Shown here piece by piece: positions 19,001 to 28,272 of a stretch of 64,000 nt of DNA. The DNA is taken from NCBI RefSeq assembly GCF_900112615.1, contig NZ_FOMK01000002.1, positions 496,001 through 560,000 of the forward strand, written 5' to 3'. This DNA comes from Chitinophaga sp. CF118 (GTDB lineage: Bacteria > Bacteroidota > Bacteroidia > Chitinophagales > Chitinophagaceae). The position numbers and the translations under genes were made by a program. Below the pieces are notes generated by a model, which saw nothing but the letters and a program-made list of their open reading frames with translations, searched no databases and had not been told where the DNA came from. How positions within the stretch are numbered: position 1 is the stretch's first letter; each line of letters opens with the position of its first letter.

Positions 19001-20132
19001 GTTTACACCGGAACATGGCAATATATCTGTAGACCTCCAGTTGCAAAATCCGGAACTACTGGCTATTATGGTGAAAGATAACGGCATAGGTATTCCATTG
19101 GAACAACAGGAAAGGATCTTTGAACGGTTTTTCCAGCATGACATCCCGGGATCGCTGGTGAACCAGGGAAGCGGAATTGGTTTAAGTATTACCCATGAGT
19201 TTGTGAAATTACATGGCGGTAACATCAGCGTAGACAGTGCTCCGGAAATGGGCAGTTGTTTTACAATCTTATTGCCCATAATCTCTCCTGAAGATCAACC
19301 GCTGGTTACAGATCCGGTAAGGACAACTATAATGACAGCTAAACCGGCGGCGATCAGGCCGGAATACACTGGTAAGAAACCCGTTATCCTGTTAATAGAA
19401 GATAGCGAGGATTTCCGTTTTTACCTGAAGGATAACCTGGGATTACATTACCATATTATAGATGCGTCTAACGGTCTGGCCGGATGGAATATCCTGCAGC
19501 ATACTATCCCTAACCTTGTAGTTAGCGATGTGAATATGCCTGAAATGGACGGACTGGAGCTCTGCCGCCGTATCCGGCAGCAACCCCGGATTGCCCATCT
19601 GCCGGTAATCCTGCTCACTGCACGTGCTGCAGAAGAGGATCAGCTGGAAGCACTTGATAATGGCGCAACCGATTACATTACCAAGCCATTTAACTTTGAG
19701 ATGTTACTATCCCGCATACGTAACATTATCTCTCAACAGGTATCTCTAAAAAACACCTTTAAGCAGCATATAGACGCTCATCCGAAAGAAATAGCTATCT
19801 CATCCCAGGATGAACAATTTATTGAAAATGCCCTGCGTATTGTGGAAAAGAACATCTCTAATCCAGACTTCTCTGTAGAGGAGTTAAGCAGGGAGTTACA
19901 TATGAGCAGGGTATCGGCTTACAAGAAGTTAATTCAGCTCACCGGCAAGCCTCCTATCGAATTTATCCGTTCCATCCGCCTTAAACGGGCGGCCCAGTTA
20001 CTCGAAAAAAGCCAGATGACCGTTGCAGAAGTGGCTTATGAAGTAGGATTTAACAATCCTAAGTACTTTACCAAGTACTTTAAGCTGGAATACAACTTAC
20101 TCCCATCCGCTTACAGGGGAAAAAGCGAATAA
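16062..20132 (+). CDS. Hybrid two-component system regulator (periplasmic propeller sensor, kinase, receiver, AraC output)
   Basis: A 1356-residue one-protein signalling system. Signal/anchor at residues 1-22; about fourteen Reg_prop propeller blades over about 30-680 (repeated DxxGxIWIGT motifs); Y_Y_Y domain about 715-795; membrane helix about 803-822. The kinase core has phospho-acceptor His861 in NISHEFRTP and HATPase motifs NLLSNAFKF, DNGIGIP and GSGIGLS. The receiver domain spans about 1106-1225 with acidic Glu1113/Asp1114, phospho-acceptor Asp1156 and Lys1208. The C-terminal AraC helix-turn-helix pair is about 1255-1355 (VAEVAYEVGFNNPKYFTKYFK). Such regulators bind a sugar in the periplasm and activate nearby utilization genes. 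It lies between GH95 and the GH31-SusC-SusD operon, its likely targets. Confidence 0.96.
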   Translation: MIKRILLLILLGCLPVLLLMAQPLQSQYQFTRIDITQGLSANQVNAILKDRLGFMWFGTMSGLNRYDGYTFKVFRQDIRDTATLSDNFITRLAEGPDGLIWVTHRNGQNVYNPSTGKFQRHPRNIMKKWGIPGDSISNIMTDRQGNSWFIIPDSGLFCYVPSAKHATPFTHNADPNSPQTNAVACMVQDSSGNYWLLHTNGVLERVDEKHRKVTYRTHMPEQPGSRSLQNYEMIADSDGDLWIYSNSDVQGIYCFNLNRGFTHYDQNSSPLRLDNNIVRGVVQDNQGLIWIGTDHGGMNVINKRLPAMQYLVNDNENAKSLSQNSINALYRDNSGIIWIGTYKRGLCYYHENIVKFPLYQHQVFTGTGLPYDDVNRFAEDAKGNLWIGTNGGGLIYFDRTRNTYKQYLHDTHNPNSPSSNVIVSLWIDHTGKLWIGSYFGGLDCFDGQRFIHYRHDPDNPASLSDNNVWEIFEDSRQQLWIGTLTGGLNLLDRNTNEFRHFLKGMPNSIRSAYVSALLEDKQHNLWIGTSDGIDIRDSSGHFTHYDNDRISNRNVICLFQDSRGLIWIGTREGLNLFDPYTKKFRVFRKEDGLPDNIVLNILEDKDHTLWMSTANGLSNLSISEKQYQFKNYDESDGLQGREFNENAALKTSHGELIFGGGNGFNLFYPHTIAVNHNVPPVVLTDFQIFNKSMEPGEAINGRTLLSQSISNTKEITLKYRENVFSISFAALNYFHPEKNQYMYMLEGFNNEWLTTDGKQRMATYTNLDPGDYIFRVKASNNDGIWTKQPLELHIKILPPFWRTPLAFVLYFLSILGALWLARRLILERERLRSRIEQERQEAQRMHELDSLKIRFFTNISHEFRTPLSLIITPLEKIIKKDLESGLQQQLVLVQRNARRLLNLVNQLLDFRKMEAQEIKLYPTQGDIVTFIKELTASFSDLSEKKQIHLDFHSNVSTLSMLYDPDKIEKIIFNLLSNAFKFTPEHGNISVDLQLQNPELLAIMVKDNGIGIPLEQQERIFERFFQHDIPGSLVNQGSGIGLSITHEFVKLHGGNISVDSAPEMGSCFTILLPIISPEDQPLVTDPVRTTIMTAKPAAIRPEYTGKKPVILLIEDSEDFRFYLKDNLGLHYHIIDASNGLAGWNILQHTIPNLVVSDVNMPEMDGLELCRRIRQQPRIAHLPVILLTARAAEEDQLEALDNGATDYITKPFNFEMLLSRIRNIISQQVSLKNTFKQHIDAHPKEIAISSQDEQFIENALRIVEKNISNPDFSVEELSRELHMSRVSAYKKLIQLTGKPPIEFIRSIRLKRAAQLLEKSQMTVAEVAYEVGFNNPKYFTKYFKLEYNLLPSAYRGKSE

Positions 20133-20154
20133 ACTATCACTTTTTATAAAAAAA

Positions 20155-20192
20155 CAGGCTTCAGAGGTTATACTTCTGAAGCCTGCTTTTTT
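20155..20192 (+). terminator. Terminator of the hybrid regulator gene
   Basis: A perfect 11-bp stem (20155-20165 with 20175-20185) with a 9-nt loop is preceded by an A-run and followed by CTTTTTT. It lies 23 bp after the regulator's stop codon and may work in both directions. Confidence 0.85.
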
Positions 20193-20323
20193 ATAATCAC
20201 CTCATATTCAATCATCAACATATAAATCATCATACATAATTCTCATCTAAAACATATCTAAACCTGCTATGGTAGTACTCTGTAAGTGGTATAAGCCTTA
20301 TATAAGCCATATTCTAGTCTTAT

Positions 20324-20395
20324 TTTAGTCTTATATAACTCTTATCTATTAAGATAAGGCTTATATAAGACTAAAAACTAGTTTTAAACTAGTTT
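20324..20395. repeat. A/T-rich inverted repeat and tandem palindrome
   Basis: 20324-20347 and 20352-20375 form a 24-bp inverted repeat (22 of 24 matching, 4-nt centre). Just upstream (about 20290-20308) is a further copy of the TAAGCCTTATATAAG core. Directly after it, the palindrome AAACTAGTTT occurs twice with a 1-bp spacer (20375-20395). No T-tract follows, so it is not an ordinary terminator. Confidence 0.7.
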
Positions 20396-20470
20396 ATATC
20401 TGGTAAATTCCACAGATTAGGTACTTATAGGATACTATCTTCAATGCTGTAAACATTCTTCATACAAGTC

Positions 20471-20508
20471 CTTATCAAATCATCCCCTTGTTCTTATCAA
20501 ATCATCCC
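20471..20508 (+). promoter_or_regulatory. Pair of 16-bp direct repeats, probable activator site of the GH31 operon
   Basis: CTTATCAAATCATCCC occurs at 20471-20486 and identically at 20493-20508. The 22-bp period is about two helical turns, so both copies face the same side of the DNA. AraC-type outputs of hybrid two-component regulators are known to bind such direct repeats. The pair lies about 75 bp upstream of the candidate -7 box and 140 bp from the GH31 start. Confidence 0.6.
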
Positions 20509-20584
20509 TATACATTACAATTCCCTTAACATTTGCACCCCTAATCTAAAACATACCCTTACCCTCGGTCTTGAGCCACTCCGC

Positions 20585-20592
20585 TACATTTG
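20585..20592 (+). promoter_or_regulatory. Candidate -7 promoter box of the GH31 operon
   Basis: TACATTTG matches the TAnnTTTG -7 consensus and gives a leader of roughly 50 nt to the GH31 ATG. No proper TTTG is found 18-21 bp upstream, which fits a promoter that depends on an activator. Confidence 0.5.
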
Positions 20593-20648
20593 TCAGTACA
20601 CGTTAAAACAATTACACCCTTAAAAGAGGGACTGCTAAGAACAATTCC

Positions 20649-23495
20649 ATGTATATGAAGAAAAAGAGACTCTTCCCGCTTGTGTTATTCACGCTATGCA
20701 TACAATTTTGTTATGCAGGTCATATTGAAAGGTTGAAAGATGGTTTACTGATCAGGTTGGATCAACCAACTGCCGGTGGAGTAAAACAGGTAAAGCTGCA
20801 GGTAATCACAGATAAGATTATACGGGTAACTGCCAGTGCAAATGATTCAATATCAGCAACTCCCAGTTTAATAGCTATCGTAACAGGTGCTCCCGATGTA
20901 AAATGGACATCTGAAGAGAAAGATAATAAGGTAACATTGAAGACCGGTGAACTGACAGCGACTGTCAATCTGGGAACAGGGGAAGTCCTTTTCACAGATA
21001 AGGCTGGCAATATCATTTTACAGGAGAAGAAAGGCGGTGGTAAAACCTTTACCCCGGAAAATATAGACGGGCATCCGCTGTATAAGGTCCAACAGGTATT
21101 TGAATCGCCGGCAGGAGAAGCCTTTTACGGATTAGGACAGCATCAGACCGGCCTTATGAACTATAAAGACCAGGATGTAGACCTTACACAGTACAATTCT
21201 GTTGCTGTGGTACCTTTCCTGGTGTCCAGCCGTCATTATGGAATTTTGTGGGATAACTACTCCATTACCCGCTTTGGCGACGACAGGAAATACGAAGAAC
21301 TGGGCAAACTGCTCTTGTATAATAAAGAAGGTAAACCGGAAGGACTGACCGCTACCTATGCATTCAGGAAGAAACCGGACAGCATCTTTGTAAAACGCAA
21401 TGAAAACAAAATAGACTATACGTTTATTCCATCCCTTAAGGATATCCCCGCCGGTTACCCGATGGCTAAAGGCATCATCACCTGGGAAGGGAGTATTTCT
21501 CCTTTGACCGACGGACTGCAAAAATTTTATATCACTTCTTCAGGTTACATCAAGATTTGGATCGACGGACAATTAATGCTGGACAAATGGAGGGAAGGTT
21601 GGAATCCTGGTCCTTCCGTGTTCCAGCATCAGTTGTTTAAAGCCCGTAAGCACGCTATTAAGGTAGAATGGATCCCAGAGTCCGATCAGGCATTTATCTC
21701 CCTGAAACAGCTCTCTCCTACCCCGGAAACACTGCATAACAAAATTGCGCTGACCTCCGAAGCCGGTGAAAAGATCGATTACTATTTTGTATACGGCAAT
21801 AATACAGACGAAGTGATTGGCGGCTACCGTACCATTACCGGTGCTGCTACTATTGTTCCTAAATGGGCGCTAGGTTACTGGCAGAGCCGCGAACGGTATA
21901 AAACCCAACGTGAAGTGATCAGTACCGTACAGGCTTTCCGCAAAAAGAACATTCCACTGGATAATATCGTAATGGACTGGTCTTACTGGAAACAGGATGC
22001 CTGGGGTAGCCAGGAATTTGATCCAGCACGTTTTCCGGATGCAAAAGGCATGATAGATTCCCTGCACAGTATCTATCATACCCACTTCATGATCTCTGCA
22101 TGGCCAAAATTCTATAAAGACATCGACAACTATAAATTATTCGACAATAAAGGTTGGTTGTACAAACAAAATATTAAAGACGGGCAGAAAGACTGGATAG
22201 GAAATGGTTATGTATCTACTTTCTACGATGCCTTTAATCCTGATGCCCGGAAATTGTTCTGGAGCCTGCTAAGCAAACACCTGTTCAGTAAAGGTGTGGA
22301 TGCATGGTGGCTGGATGCAACAGAACCGGATATCTATTCCAATTCAACGATAGAACATCGTAAAGAACTGATGAACCCGACAGCGCTTGGATCATCTACA
22401 CAATATTTCAATCCTTATGCGCTGCAGAATGCCAAAGGTATTTATGAAGGACAGCGGAAAGAAAATCCTGATCAGCGCGTATTTATTTTAACACGCTCTG
22501 CTTTTGCAGGGATCCAGCATTATGGAGCAGCTACCTGGAGCGGAGACATCGCTTCCCGCTTTGATGAGCTGGCCCGGCAGATCCCCGCAGGACTAAATTT
22601 TAGTTTATCCGGATTACCGTACTGGACTACAGATATCGGAGGTTTTTATGTTGAAGATAAATATGATCAGCCTGATCCTAAGGGAGCTGACTTACAGGAA
22701 TGGAGAGAACTTAATACCCGCTGGTTTCAGTATGGCGCGTTTTGCCCATTGTTCCGTTCACATGGTCAATATCCATACAGGGAGCCATTTAACATTGCTC
22801 CGGAAAACAGTCAGGAATTCAAATCAATGCTGTACTACGATCAGCTGAGATATCGTTTAATGCCTTATATTTATTCCCTTGCGGGACATGCATACCATGA
22901 TGGTTACACACTGATGCGTGGATTGATCATGGATTTCGATAAGGATACTACCGTACAGCATATTGGCGACCAGTTTATGTTTGGTCCGTCGTTACTGGTA
23001 AACCCGGTGTACACTTATAAAGCCCGCAGTCGTAAACTATACCTTCCGGCAAATACCGGCTGGTACAATATTTATAACGGACAATACACTGAAGGAGGCA
23101 AATACATCACTGCTGATGCACCACTCGACAGAATGCCGCTTTATGTAAAAGCAGGTAGTATTATCCCTATTGGCCCGGCGCTGCAATATACTTCACAGCT
23201 GCCTGCCGATACCATTACCTTATTCGTATATACCGGTAGCAATGGAAAATTCAGTCTTTATGAAGACGAAGGGGTGAACTATAATTATGAAAAGGGCCAA
23301 TTCAGTACTATTTCCTTTAATTATAACGAAGCCAGCAAAACGCTTACAATAGGCAAAAGGGAAGGCAGCTTCCCCGGCATGTTGAAGCAGCGGAGCTTCC
23401 GTGTGGTAAAAGCAAATGGAGCAGGACTAAATTTCGATACTAAAAACGGAAAATTAATCAGCTATACCGGAGAAGAACAAAATATTCCACTTTAA
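20649..23495 (+). CDS. GH31 alpha-glycosidase with PA14 insert (alpha-xylosidase-like)
   Basis: A 948-residue exported enzyme (signal peptide about residues 1-23, CYAG). N-terminal GH31 beta-sandwich about 25-230. A PA14-like insert lies at about 245-355 (YPMAKGIITWEGSISPLTDG...YITSSGYIKIWIDGQLMLDKWREGWNPGP). The catalytic barrel has nucleophile Asp556 in WWLDATEPD and acid/base Asp633 in TWSGDI; C-terminal sandwich domains follow. A PA14 domain inserted at this place is the layout of the xyloglucan alpha-xylosidases CjXyl31A and BoGH31A, so release of xylose from xyloglucan oligosaccharides is the best guess; alpha-glucosidase is the alternative. An in-frame ATG at 20655 is an equally possible start. 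It is the first gene of the operon with SusC, SusD and a lipoprotein. Confidence 0.92.
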   Translation: MYMKKKRLFPLVLFTLCIQFCYAGHIERLKDGLLIRLDQPTAGGVKQVKLQVITDKIIRVTASANDSISATPSLIAIVTGAPDVKWTSEEKDNKVTLKTGELTATVNLGTGEVLFTDKAGNIILQEKKGGGKTFTPENIDGHPLYKVQQVFESPAGEAFYGLGQHQTGLMNYKDQDVDLTQYNSVAVVPFLVSSRHYGILWDNYSITRFGDDRKYEELGKLLLYNKEGKPEGLTATYAFRKKPDSIFVKRNENKIDYTFIPSLKDIPAGYPMAKGIITWEGSISPLTDGLQKFYITSSGYIKIWIDGQLMLDKWREGWNPGPSVFQHQLFKARKHAIKVEWIPESDQAFISLKQLSPTPETLHNKIALTSEAGEKIDYYFVYGNNTDEVIGGYRTITGAATIVPKWALGYWQSRERYKTQREVISTVQAFRKKNIPLDNIVMDWSYWKQDAWGSQEFDPARFPDAKGMIDSLHSIYHTHFMISAWPKFYKDIDNYKLFDNKGWLYKQNIKDGQKDWIGNGYVSTFYDAFNPDARKLFWSLLSKHLFSKGVDAWWLDATEPDIYSNSTIEHRKELMNPTALGSSTQYFNPYALQNAKGIYEGQRKENPDQRVFILTRSAFAGIQHYGAATWSGDIASRFDELARQIPAGLNFSLSGLPYWTTDIGGFYVEDKYDQPDPKGADLQEWRELNTRWFQYGAFCPLFRSHGQYPYREPFNIAPENSQEFKSMLYYDQLRYRLMPYIYSLAGHAYHDGYTLMRGLIMDFDKDTTVQHIGDQFMFGPSLLVNPVYTYKARSRKLYLPANTGWYNIYNGQYTEGGKYITADAPLDRMPLYVKAGSIIPIGPALQYTSQLPADTITLFVYTGSNGKFSLYEDEGVNYNYEKGQFSTISFNYNEASKTLTIGKREGSFPGMLKQRSFRVVKANGAGLNFDTKNGKLISYTGEEQNIPL

Positions 23496-23567
23496 GGGTA
23501 CATCTAACATTACAAAACACACTATTGAACATTGGAAATTCCATCGTCTAACAAACACGCTAACATT

Positions 23568-26500
23568 ATGAAAACTGCTTACAAAATCAGAGATTTTGTG
23601 ACTGCCGGCATGATGCCAGGATTGCTGATCACATTGTTGCTTTCAGGCAACATGGTATCTGCACAATCTGCCAAACATGCGCTGACAGGCAAGATAACAG
23701 AAGCTGGTACAAACACTCCTTTACCCGGTGCCAGCGTACGTGTAAAAGGGACTAACACCGGAGCTGCCACAGATGCTGCCGGAGCTTTTAAACTCGAAGT
23801 GAGCGATACAGATTCACTGGAAATAACATTGGTAGGATTTACAAAACAGGTAATATCTGTAAAAGGTAAAACCACCCTTTCCGTTTCAATGTCTGAAGGA
23901 TCTACCGGTTTGAATGAATTGATCGTAGTAGGTTATGGTGCGGAAAAGAAGAAACTGGTTACGGGCGCAATAGACCACGTAAATACAAAACAACTTGAAC
24001 AGAATCATACACTGCAGGTAGATCAGGCATTACAGGGACAAACACCTGGTGTACAGATCACCTCCAATTCCGCACAACCAGGCGAAGCTATGAAAGTGAG
24101 GATTCGTGGTGCTGGTACGGTTGCGAATGCAAATCCTCTTTACATTGTAGATGGCGTGCCGGTAAATGATGTTGGCTACCTCAACGCTACAGATATTGCT
24201 TCCATTGATGTACTGAAGGATGCAGCTTCTGCTGCTATCTACGGTTCCAGAGCCGGCAATGGTGCTATATTAATTACTACCAAAAGAGGCCATCCAGGTA
24301 CCACCCAGTTATCTTATGATGCTTATTATGGCATACAAAATCCTGCACATAAAGTATCCCTCTTGAATGCGCATGATTACGGTGTAATCATGAATGAAAT
24401 GGCTATCAACTCAGGAACCCCTACTTATTTTTCTGTGGATTCAATAAACAAGCTGGGTAAGGGTACCGACTGGCAGGAAGAAATGTATAACAAAAGAGCG
24501 CCAATACAGAATCATACACTGAGCATGTCTGGTGGCAATGATATATCCATCTACTCTGCGTCTATAGCATATACCAAACAGGAAGGTATTCTTGGATTCA
24601 AGAACCAGTCGATGTATGACCGTATTTCCTTCCGTATGAACTCCGAGCATAAAATGTATAAGGATATCATCACGTTTGGAGAAAACCTGACCTTTGCACA
24701 GTCTAATAAAAGAGGTGTAGCAGTTGGTAATATTTACAGTAACGCATTCCACTCTGCATTCATCGTAAGTCCACTCTTCCCTGCATATAATGCGGATGGC
24801 ACCTATGGCAAATCGTCTTTCAATCCGGAAGAAGCCAACCCGGTAGCTGCTATGTACTACCAGAATCAGAATAAAGTGAAAACAAACCGGCTGGTGAGTG
24901 ATGCTTATTTACAGGCAGAACCCATTAAAGGATTAAAACTGCGCAGTGATTTTGGTGTGGACCTTAGTTATACAGACGACCGGAGTTACCTTCCGCTGTA
25001 CGACCTTGCGCTGGCTGTATATAATAAACATTCCCAGGCGAACCAGGGTATCTACCAGTCATTTACATGGAACTGGGATAATACTATCAGCTACCAGCGC
25101 TCTTTTGGCAAACATAATTTTACTGCGCTGGCAGGTATGAACTCAAACAAACAAAAAGCCAGTTTCCTGCGTGGTTACAAACAGGATCTTACTAAAGAAG
25201 GGCTGGATAATGCTGTTATTAACAATGGTACTACCGACTCTACCCAACGGATCTATGGTTCTGACAGTACTGCTACATTGGTTTCTTACTTTGGACGTAT
25301 CAGTTACAACTATGCAGAAAAGTATTTATTCACTGCTATTATCCGGTCTGATGCATCTTCCAGATTCGGTCCAAATAACCGGACAGGATATTTCCCATCT
25401 TTTTCACTTGGATGGGTACCTACCAATGAGAAATTTTTCCATGTTTCCTGGTTGCCTTATCTGAAGGTACGTGCCGGTTGGGGACAAAACGGTAATCTGC
25501 CAATACCTTACAGCCAATACCTTTCCACTATCTCCACACAATTCCTCGGTTATTACTTCGGAGCTGGAGAAAATGCAACCGTGGGAGCAGCACCTATACG
25601 TATATCAAATCCTGATCTGAAATGGGAAACATCAGAACAGGCAAACGTTGGTATTGATGCCCAATTATTTAGGGATTTCAGTTTAACCGTGGACATATAT
25701 CGTAAAACAACCAAAGACTGGCTGGTGGCAGTAAATACGCCTGCTATCTCCGGTTCCAGTTCTACACTGATCAATGGTGGAGATGTACGTAACCAGGGTG
25801 TGGAAGTTGCATTAGGATATGATCATAATTTTAATGGTCTCACAGTAGGTGTGAACGCGAATATGGGAATGAACCGTAATGAGATAACAGATATTCCAAA
25901 TCCTGAAAAGATCATTAACGGAGATGGAGGAGTAACATTCGCAAGTATGCCGGAGTTTTACCGCGCACAGAAAGGTTACCCTATGGGATACTTTTATGGA
26001 TATAAAACAGCTGGCATTTTCCAGAATGACAATGAAATAGCTACCTATGTTGGTAAAGACGGATCTAAGATCCAGCCGAATGCCCAACCGGGAGATGTAC
26101 GTTTCAAAGATCTGAATGGCGACGGCGTAATTGACAGTAAAGATGAAACACAGATCGGTAATCCTTATCCTAAATTCACTTATGGATTAAGCGTAAATCT
26201 GGGTTATAAAGGATTTGACTTCTCTATGGCACTGTATGGTAACTATGGCAACCAGGTATGGGATGGTACACATGATTTTTCCAGACCTCTCAGCAATTAC
26301 ACAACGGAAATACTGGGCCGCTGGACAGGAGAAGGAACTTCTAACCGTATTCCCCGTGTAACTGATGGTGCTGAACTGAATCAAAACTGGATCCGTTCAT
26401 CCGATCTATATGTACACAATGCTTCTTTCTTACGTGTAAAGAGTCTTAACCTGGGTTACGATTTCAAAAAAGTATTTCACAATTTACCATTACAGCAGTT

Positions 26501-26660
26501 GAGGTTATATGTTTCCGGCACCAATCTGTTCACATTTACAAAGTATAAAGGAATAGATCCGGAAGTGGGTTATGGTCCATCCGGCTGGGCTTCAGGGATA
26601 GACCTGGGTTCTTATCCGCAACCTAAAACAGTGCTGGTAGGCGTGAACGTTAAACTCTAA
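23568..26660 (+). CDS. SusC/RagA-family TonB-dependent transporter
   Basis: A 1030-residue transporter from the ATG at 23568; an upstream TTG would add a charged, signal-less extension. Signal peptide about residues 1-33 (NMVSAQS). Regulatory beta-sandwich about 38-118 (ALTGKITEAGTNTPLPGASVRVKG). TonB/plug junction NELIVVGYGAEKKKLVTGAI. Plug with SIDVLKDAASAAIYGSRAGNG and TTKRG. The C-terminal barrel ends in LVGVNVKL. It follows GH31 by 72 bp and precedes SusD by 17 bp, so it imports the oligosaccharide processed by GH31 and GH95. Confidence 0.96.
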   Translation: MKTAYKIRDFVTAGMMPGLLITLLLSGNMVSAQSAKHALTGKITEAGTNTPLPGASVRVKGTNTGAATDAAGAFKLEVSDTDSLEITLVGFTKQVISVKGKTTLSVSMSEGSTGLNELIVVGYGAEKKKLVTGAIDHVNTKQLEQNHTLQVDQALQGQTPGVQITSNSAQPGEAMKVRIRGAGTVANANPLYIVDGVPVNDVGYLNATDIASIDVLKDAASAAIYGSRAGNGAILITTKRGHPGTTQLSYDAYYGIQNPAHKVSLLNAHDYGVIMNEMAINSGTPTYFSVDSINKLGKGTDWQEEMYNKRAPIQNHTLSMSGGNDISIYSASIAYTKQEGILGFKNQSMYDRISFRMNSEHKMYKDIITFGENLTFAQSNKRGVAVGNIYSNAFHSAFIVSPLFPAYNADGTYGKSSFNPEEANPVAAMYYQNQNKVKTNRLVSDAYLQAEPIKGLKLRSDFGVDLSYTDDRSYLPLYDLALAVYNKHSQANQGIYQSFTWNWDNTISYQRSFGKHNFTALAGMNSNKQKASFLRGYKQDLTKEGLDNAVINNGTTDSTQRIYGSDSTATLVSYFGRISYNYAEKYLFTAIIRSDASSRFGPNNRTGYFPSFSLGWVPTNEKFFHVSWLPYLKVRAGWGQNGNLPIPYSQYLSTISTQFLGYYFGAGENATVGAAPIRISNPDLKWETSEQANVGIDAQLFRDFSLTVDIYRKTTKDWLVAVNTPAISGSSSTLINGGDVRNQGVEVALGYDHNFNGLTVGVNANMGMNRNEITDIPNPEKIINGDGGVTFASMPEFYRAQKGYPMGYFYGYKTAGIFQNDNEIATYVGKDGSKIQPNAQPGDVRFKDLNGDGVIDSKDETQIGNPYPKFTYGLSVNLGYKGFDFSMALYGNYGNQVWDGTHDFSRPLSNYTTEILGRWTGEGTSNRIPRVTDGAELNQNWIRSSDLYVHNASFLRVKSLNLGYDFKKVFHNLPLQQLRLYVSGTNLFTFTKYKGIDPEVGYGPSGWASGIDLGSYPQPKTVLVGVNVKL

Positions 26661-26677
26661 CACGGTAAATCATCCAC

Positions 26678-28243
26678 ATGAAAAAGATCATCATTTCAGC
26701 TATAGTCATAACATTTTTTGCTGCCTGCAGCAAAAGCTTCCTTGATCAATCTCCGGTAGATCAACAAACAGAGGCTTCTTTTTACAAAACACCTGCCCAG
26801 GCATTACAGGCACTGGTAGCAGTATATAATCAACTGGAAATAGGAGATTACGATAATATTCAACTGGTTTCAGAACTGGCCAGTGATGATTGTTTTGGCG
26901 GCGGAGGAACATCCGATCTCGTTTGGAAACAATGGGACCGTTTCCAGGAAGCAGCCAATATGAACAGAGGGATCTGGCAAAAATATTACTCTGGTATTTA
27001 CAGAGCCAATGTACTATTATCAAAATTAGATGGTGTGAACTGGGGTACTGATACTACACTTAAAACCCAGTATGCGGCTGAAGCCCATTTCCTGAGAGCA
27101 TATTTCTATTTTGACCTGGTGCGCATGTTTGGCAATATCCCACTAGCCACCTCTCCCCTCACTCCTGCGGAATACAATACACCACAGGCAGCCCCTGCTG
27201 ATGTTTATAAACTGATAGCGGAAGATCTGCAATTTGCAGCAGCCAAACTACCCGCTACTGCTTATGGAGGCATTTCAAGCGCCGATTACGGCAGGGTAAA
27301 CAAATGGGCGGCAGAATCATTGATTGGCAGGGTATTCCTTTATTATACGGGTTATTACAACCAGCCAGACCTGGCAGGAGTGGTCTCCAAAACAGATGCT
27401 ATCAGCTACCTGGAGAATGTAATCACCGCAGGTGGTTATGGCCTGGTAGACAGCTTCCCGCGCCTCTGGCAATCATCACTCTCCCGCTTTGTTGGAGAAG
27501 ACAACAAAGAGACTGTATGGTCTATCAAGTTTACATATAAAGGGCTGGGCAACTGGGATCAGCATAATGGTAACCGCATGCAGGTAGATATTGGAATCCG
27601 TGGTCAGATCCTGACTCCTTATTACCAGGGCTGGGGAGCCGGTACTGTAACCAGTAACCTGTACGATGCATACGATGGTGCAGATACCCGTAAATCAAGT
27701 ACAATCGTCTCTATTGCAGATGAAAACCTGACAGCATATTCGTTAGGTGATCAGTCACAGTATACCGGTTACTTCTGGAAAAAATATACACCAATGAAAG
27801 ATGGTAATGCGGTAGATAAAGGAGGAAATTTACAGATAGACAACTATTATGATAATGTGGTGATCCGCTATGCAGATGTACTTCTGATGGCAGCTGAACT
27901 GAACCTGGATGTAAACCTTACCAAAGCACAGGATTATTATAACCTGGTACGCGACAGGGCATTTTTAGGTACAACTCACCGTAAAACATTAACAGGAGAT
28001 GCAACCGGTAAAAGCCTGATCATGGAAGAACGCCGGCTGGAACTGGCACTGGAAGGACAACGCTACTGGGATCTGTTACGCCAGGGCCTAAATGTTGCAA
28101 AAACAGCGATAGATAACAGCAATGGAAACAGTCAGTTTGATGTTAATTTCCGTACAGAAACACAAGGACTTTTCAAGATACCGGAACAGGAAATCAGCCT
28201 GTCCAATGGCGCTTACAAACAAAATCCAGGCTGGACTAATTAA
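26678..28243 (+). CDS. SusD/RagB-family glycan-binding lipoprotein
   Basis: A 521-residue lipoprotein (signal ending FFAAC, Cys17, then SKSFLDQSP). SusD landmarks: AEAHFLRAYFYFDLVRMFGNIPLAT, the helix WAAESLIGRVFLYYTGYYNQPD, and the C-terminal EERRLELALEGQRYWDLLRQG...FKIPEQEISLSNGAYKQNPGW. It is partner of the SusC at 23568 and is followed, 29 bp on, by the operon's last gene. Confidence 0.95.
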   Translation: MKKIIISAIVITFFAACSKSFLDQSPVDQQTEASFYKTPAQALQALVAVYNQLEIGDYDNIQLVSELASDDCFGGGGTSDLVWKQWDRFQEAANMNRGIWQKYYSGIYRANVLLSKLDGVNWGTDTTLKTQYAAEAHFLRAYFYFDLVRMFGNIPLATSPLTPAEYNTPQAAPADVYKLIAEDLQFAAAKLPATAYGGISSADYGRVNKWAAESLIGRVFLYYTGYYNQPDLAGVVSKTDAISYLENVITAGGYGLVDSFPRLWQSSLSRFVGEDNKETVWSIKFTYKGLGNWDQHNGNRMQVDIGIRGQILTPYYQGWGAGTVTSNLYDAYDGADTRKSSTIVSIADENLTAYSLGDQSQYTGYFWKKYTPMKDGNAVDKGGNLQIDNYYDNVVIRYADVLLMAAELNLDVNLTKAQDYYNLVRDRAFLGTTHRKTLTGDATGKSLIMEERRLELALEGQRYWDLLRQGLNVAKTAIDNSNGNSQFDVNFRTETQGLFKIPEQEISLSNGAYKQNPGWTN

Positions 28244-28272
28244 TGTTGAATCATTCCACAAAAAACAGCAAC

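Larger units (their letters stand above)
20193..20648. other. Long regulatory intergenic region ahead of the GH31 operon
   Basis: The 456 bp contain no credible gene. They hold an A/T-rich palindromic cluster (20290-20395), a pair of 16-bp direct repeats (20471-20508) and a candidate -7 box (20585-20592), annotated separately. The structure fits a control region for the GH31-SusC-SusD operon. Confidence 0.6.

Noticed and set aside
20324..20395. Ends of an insertion sequence or a CRISPR-like array
   Set aside because: No transposase, target duplication or spacer series; only local palindromes.
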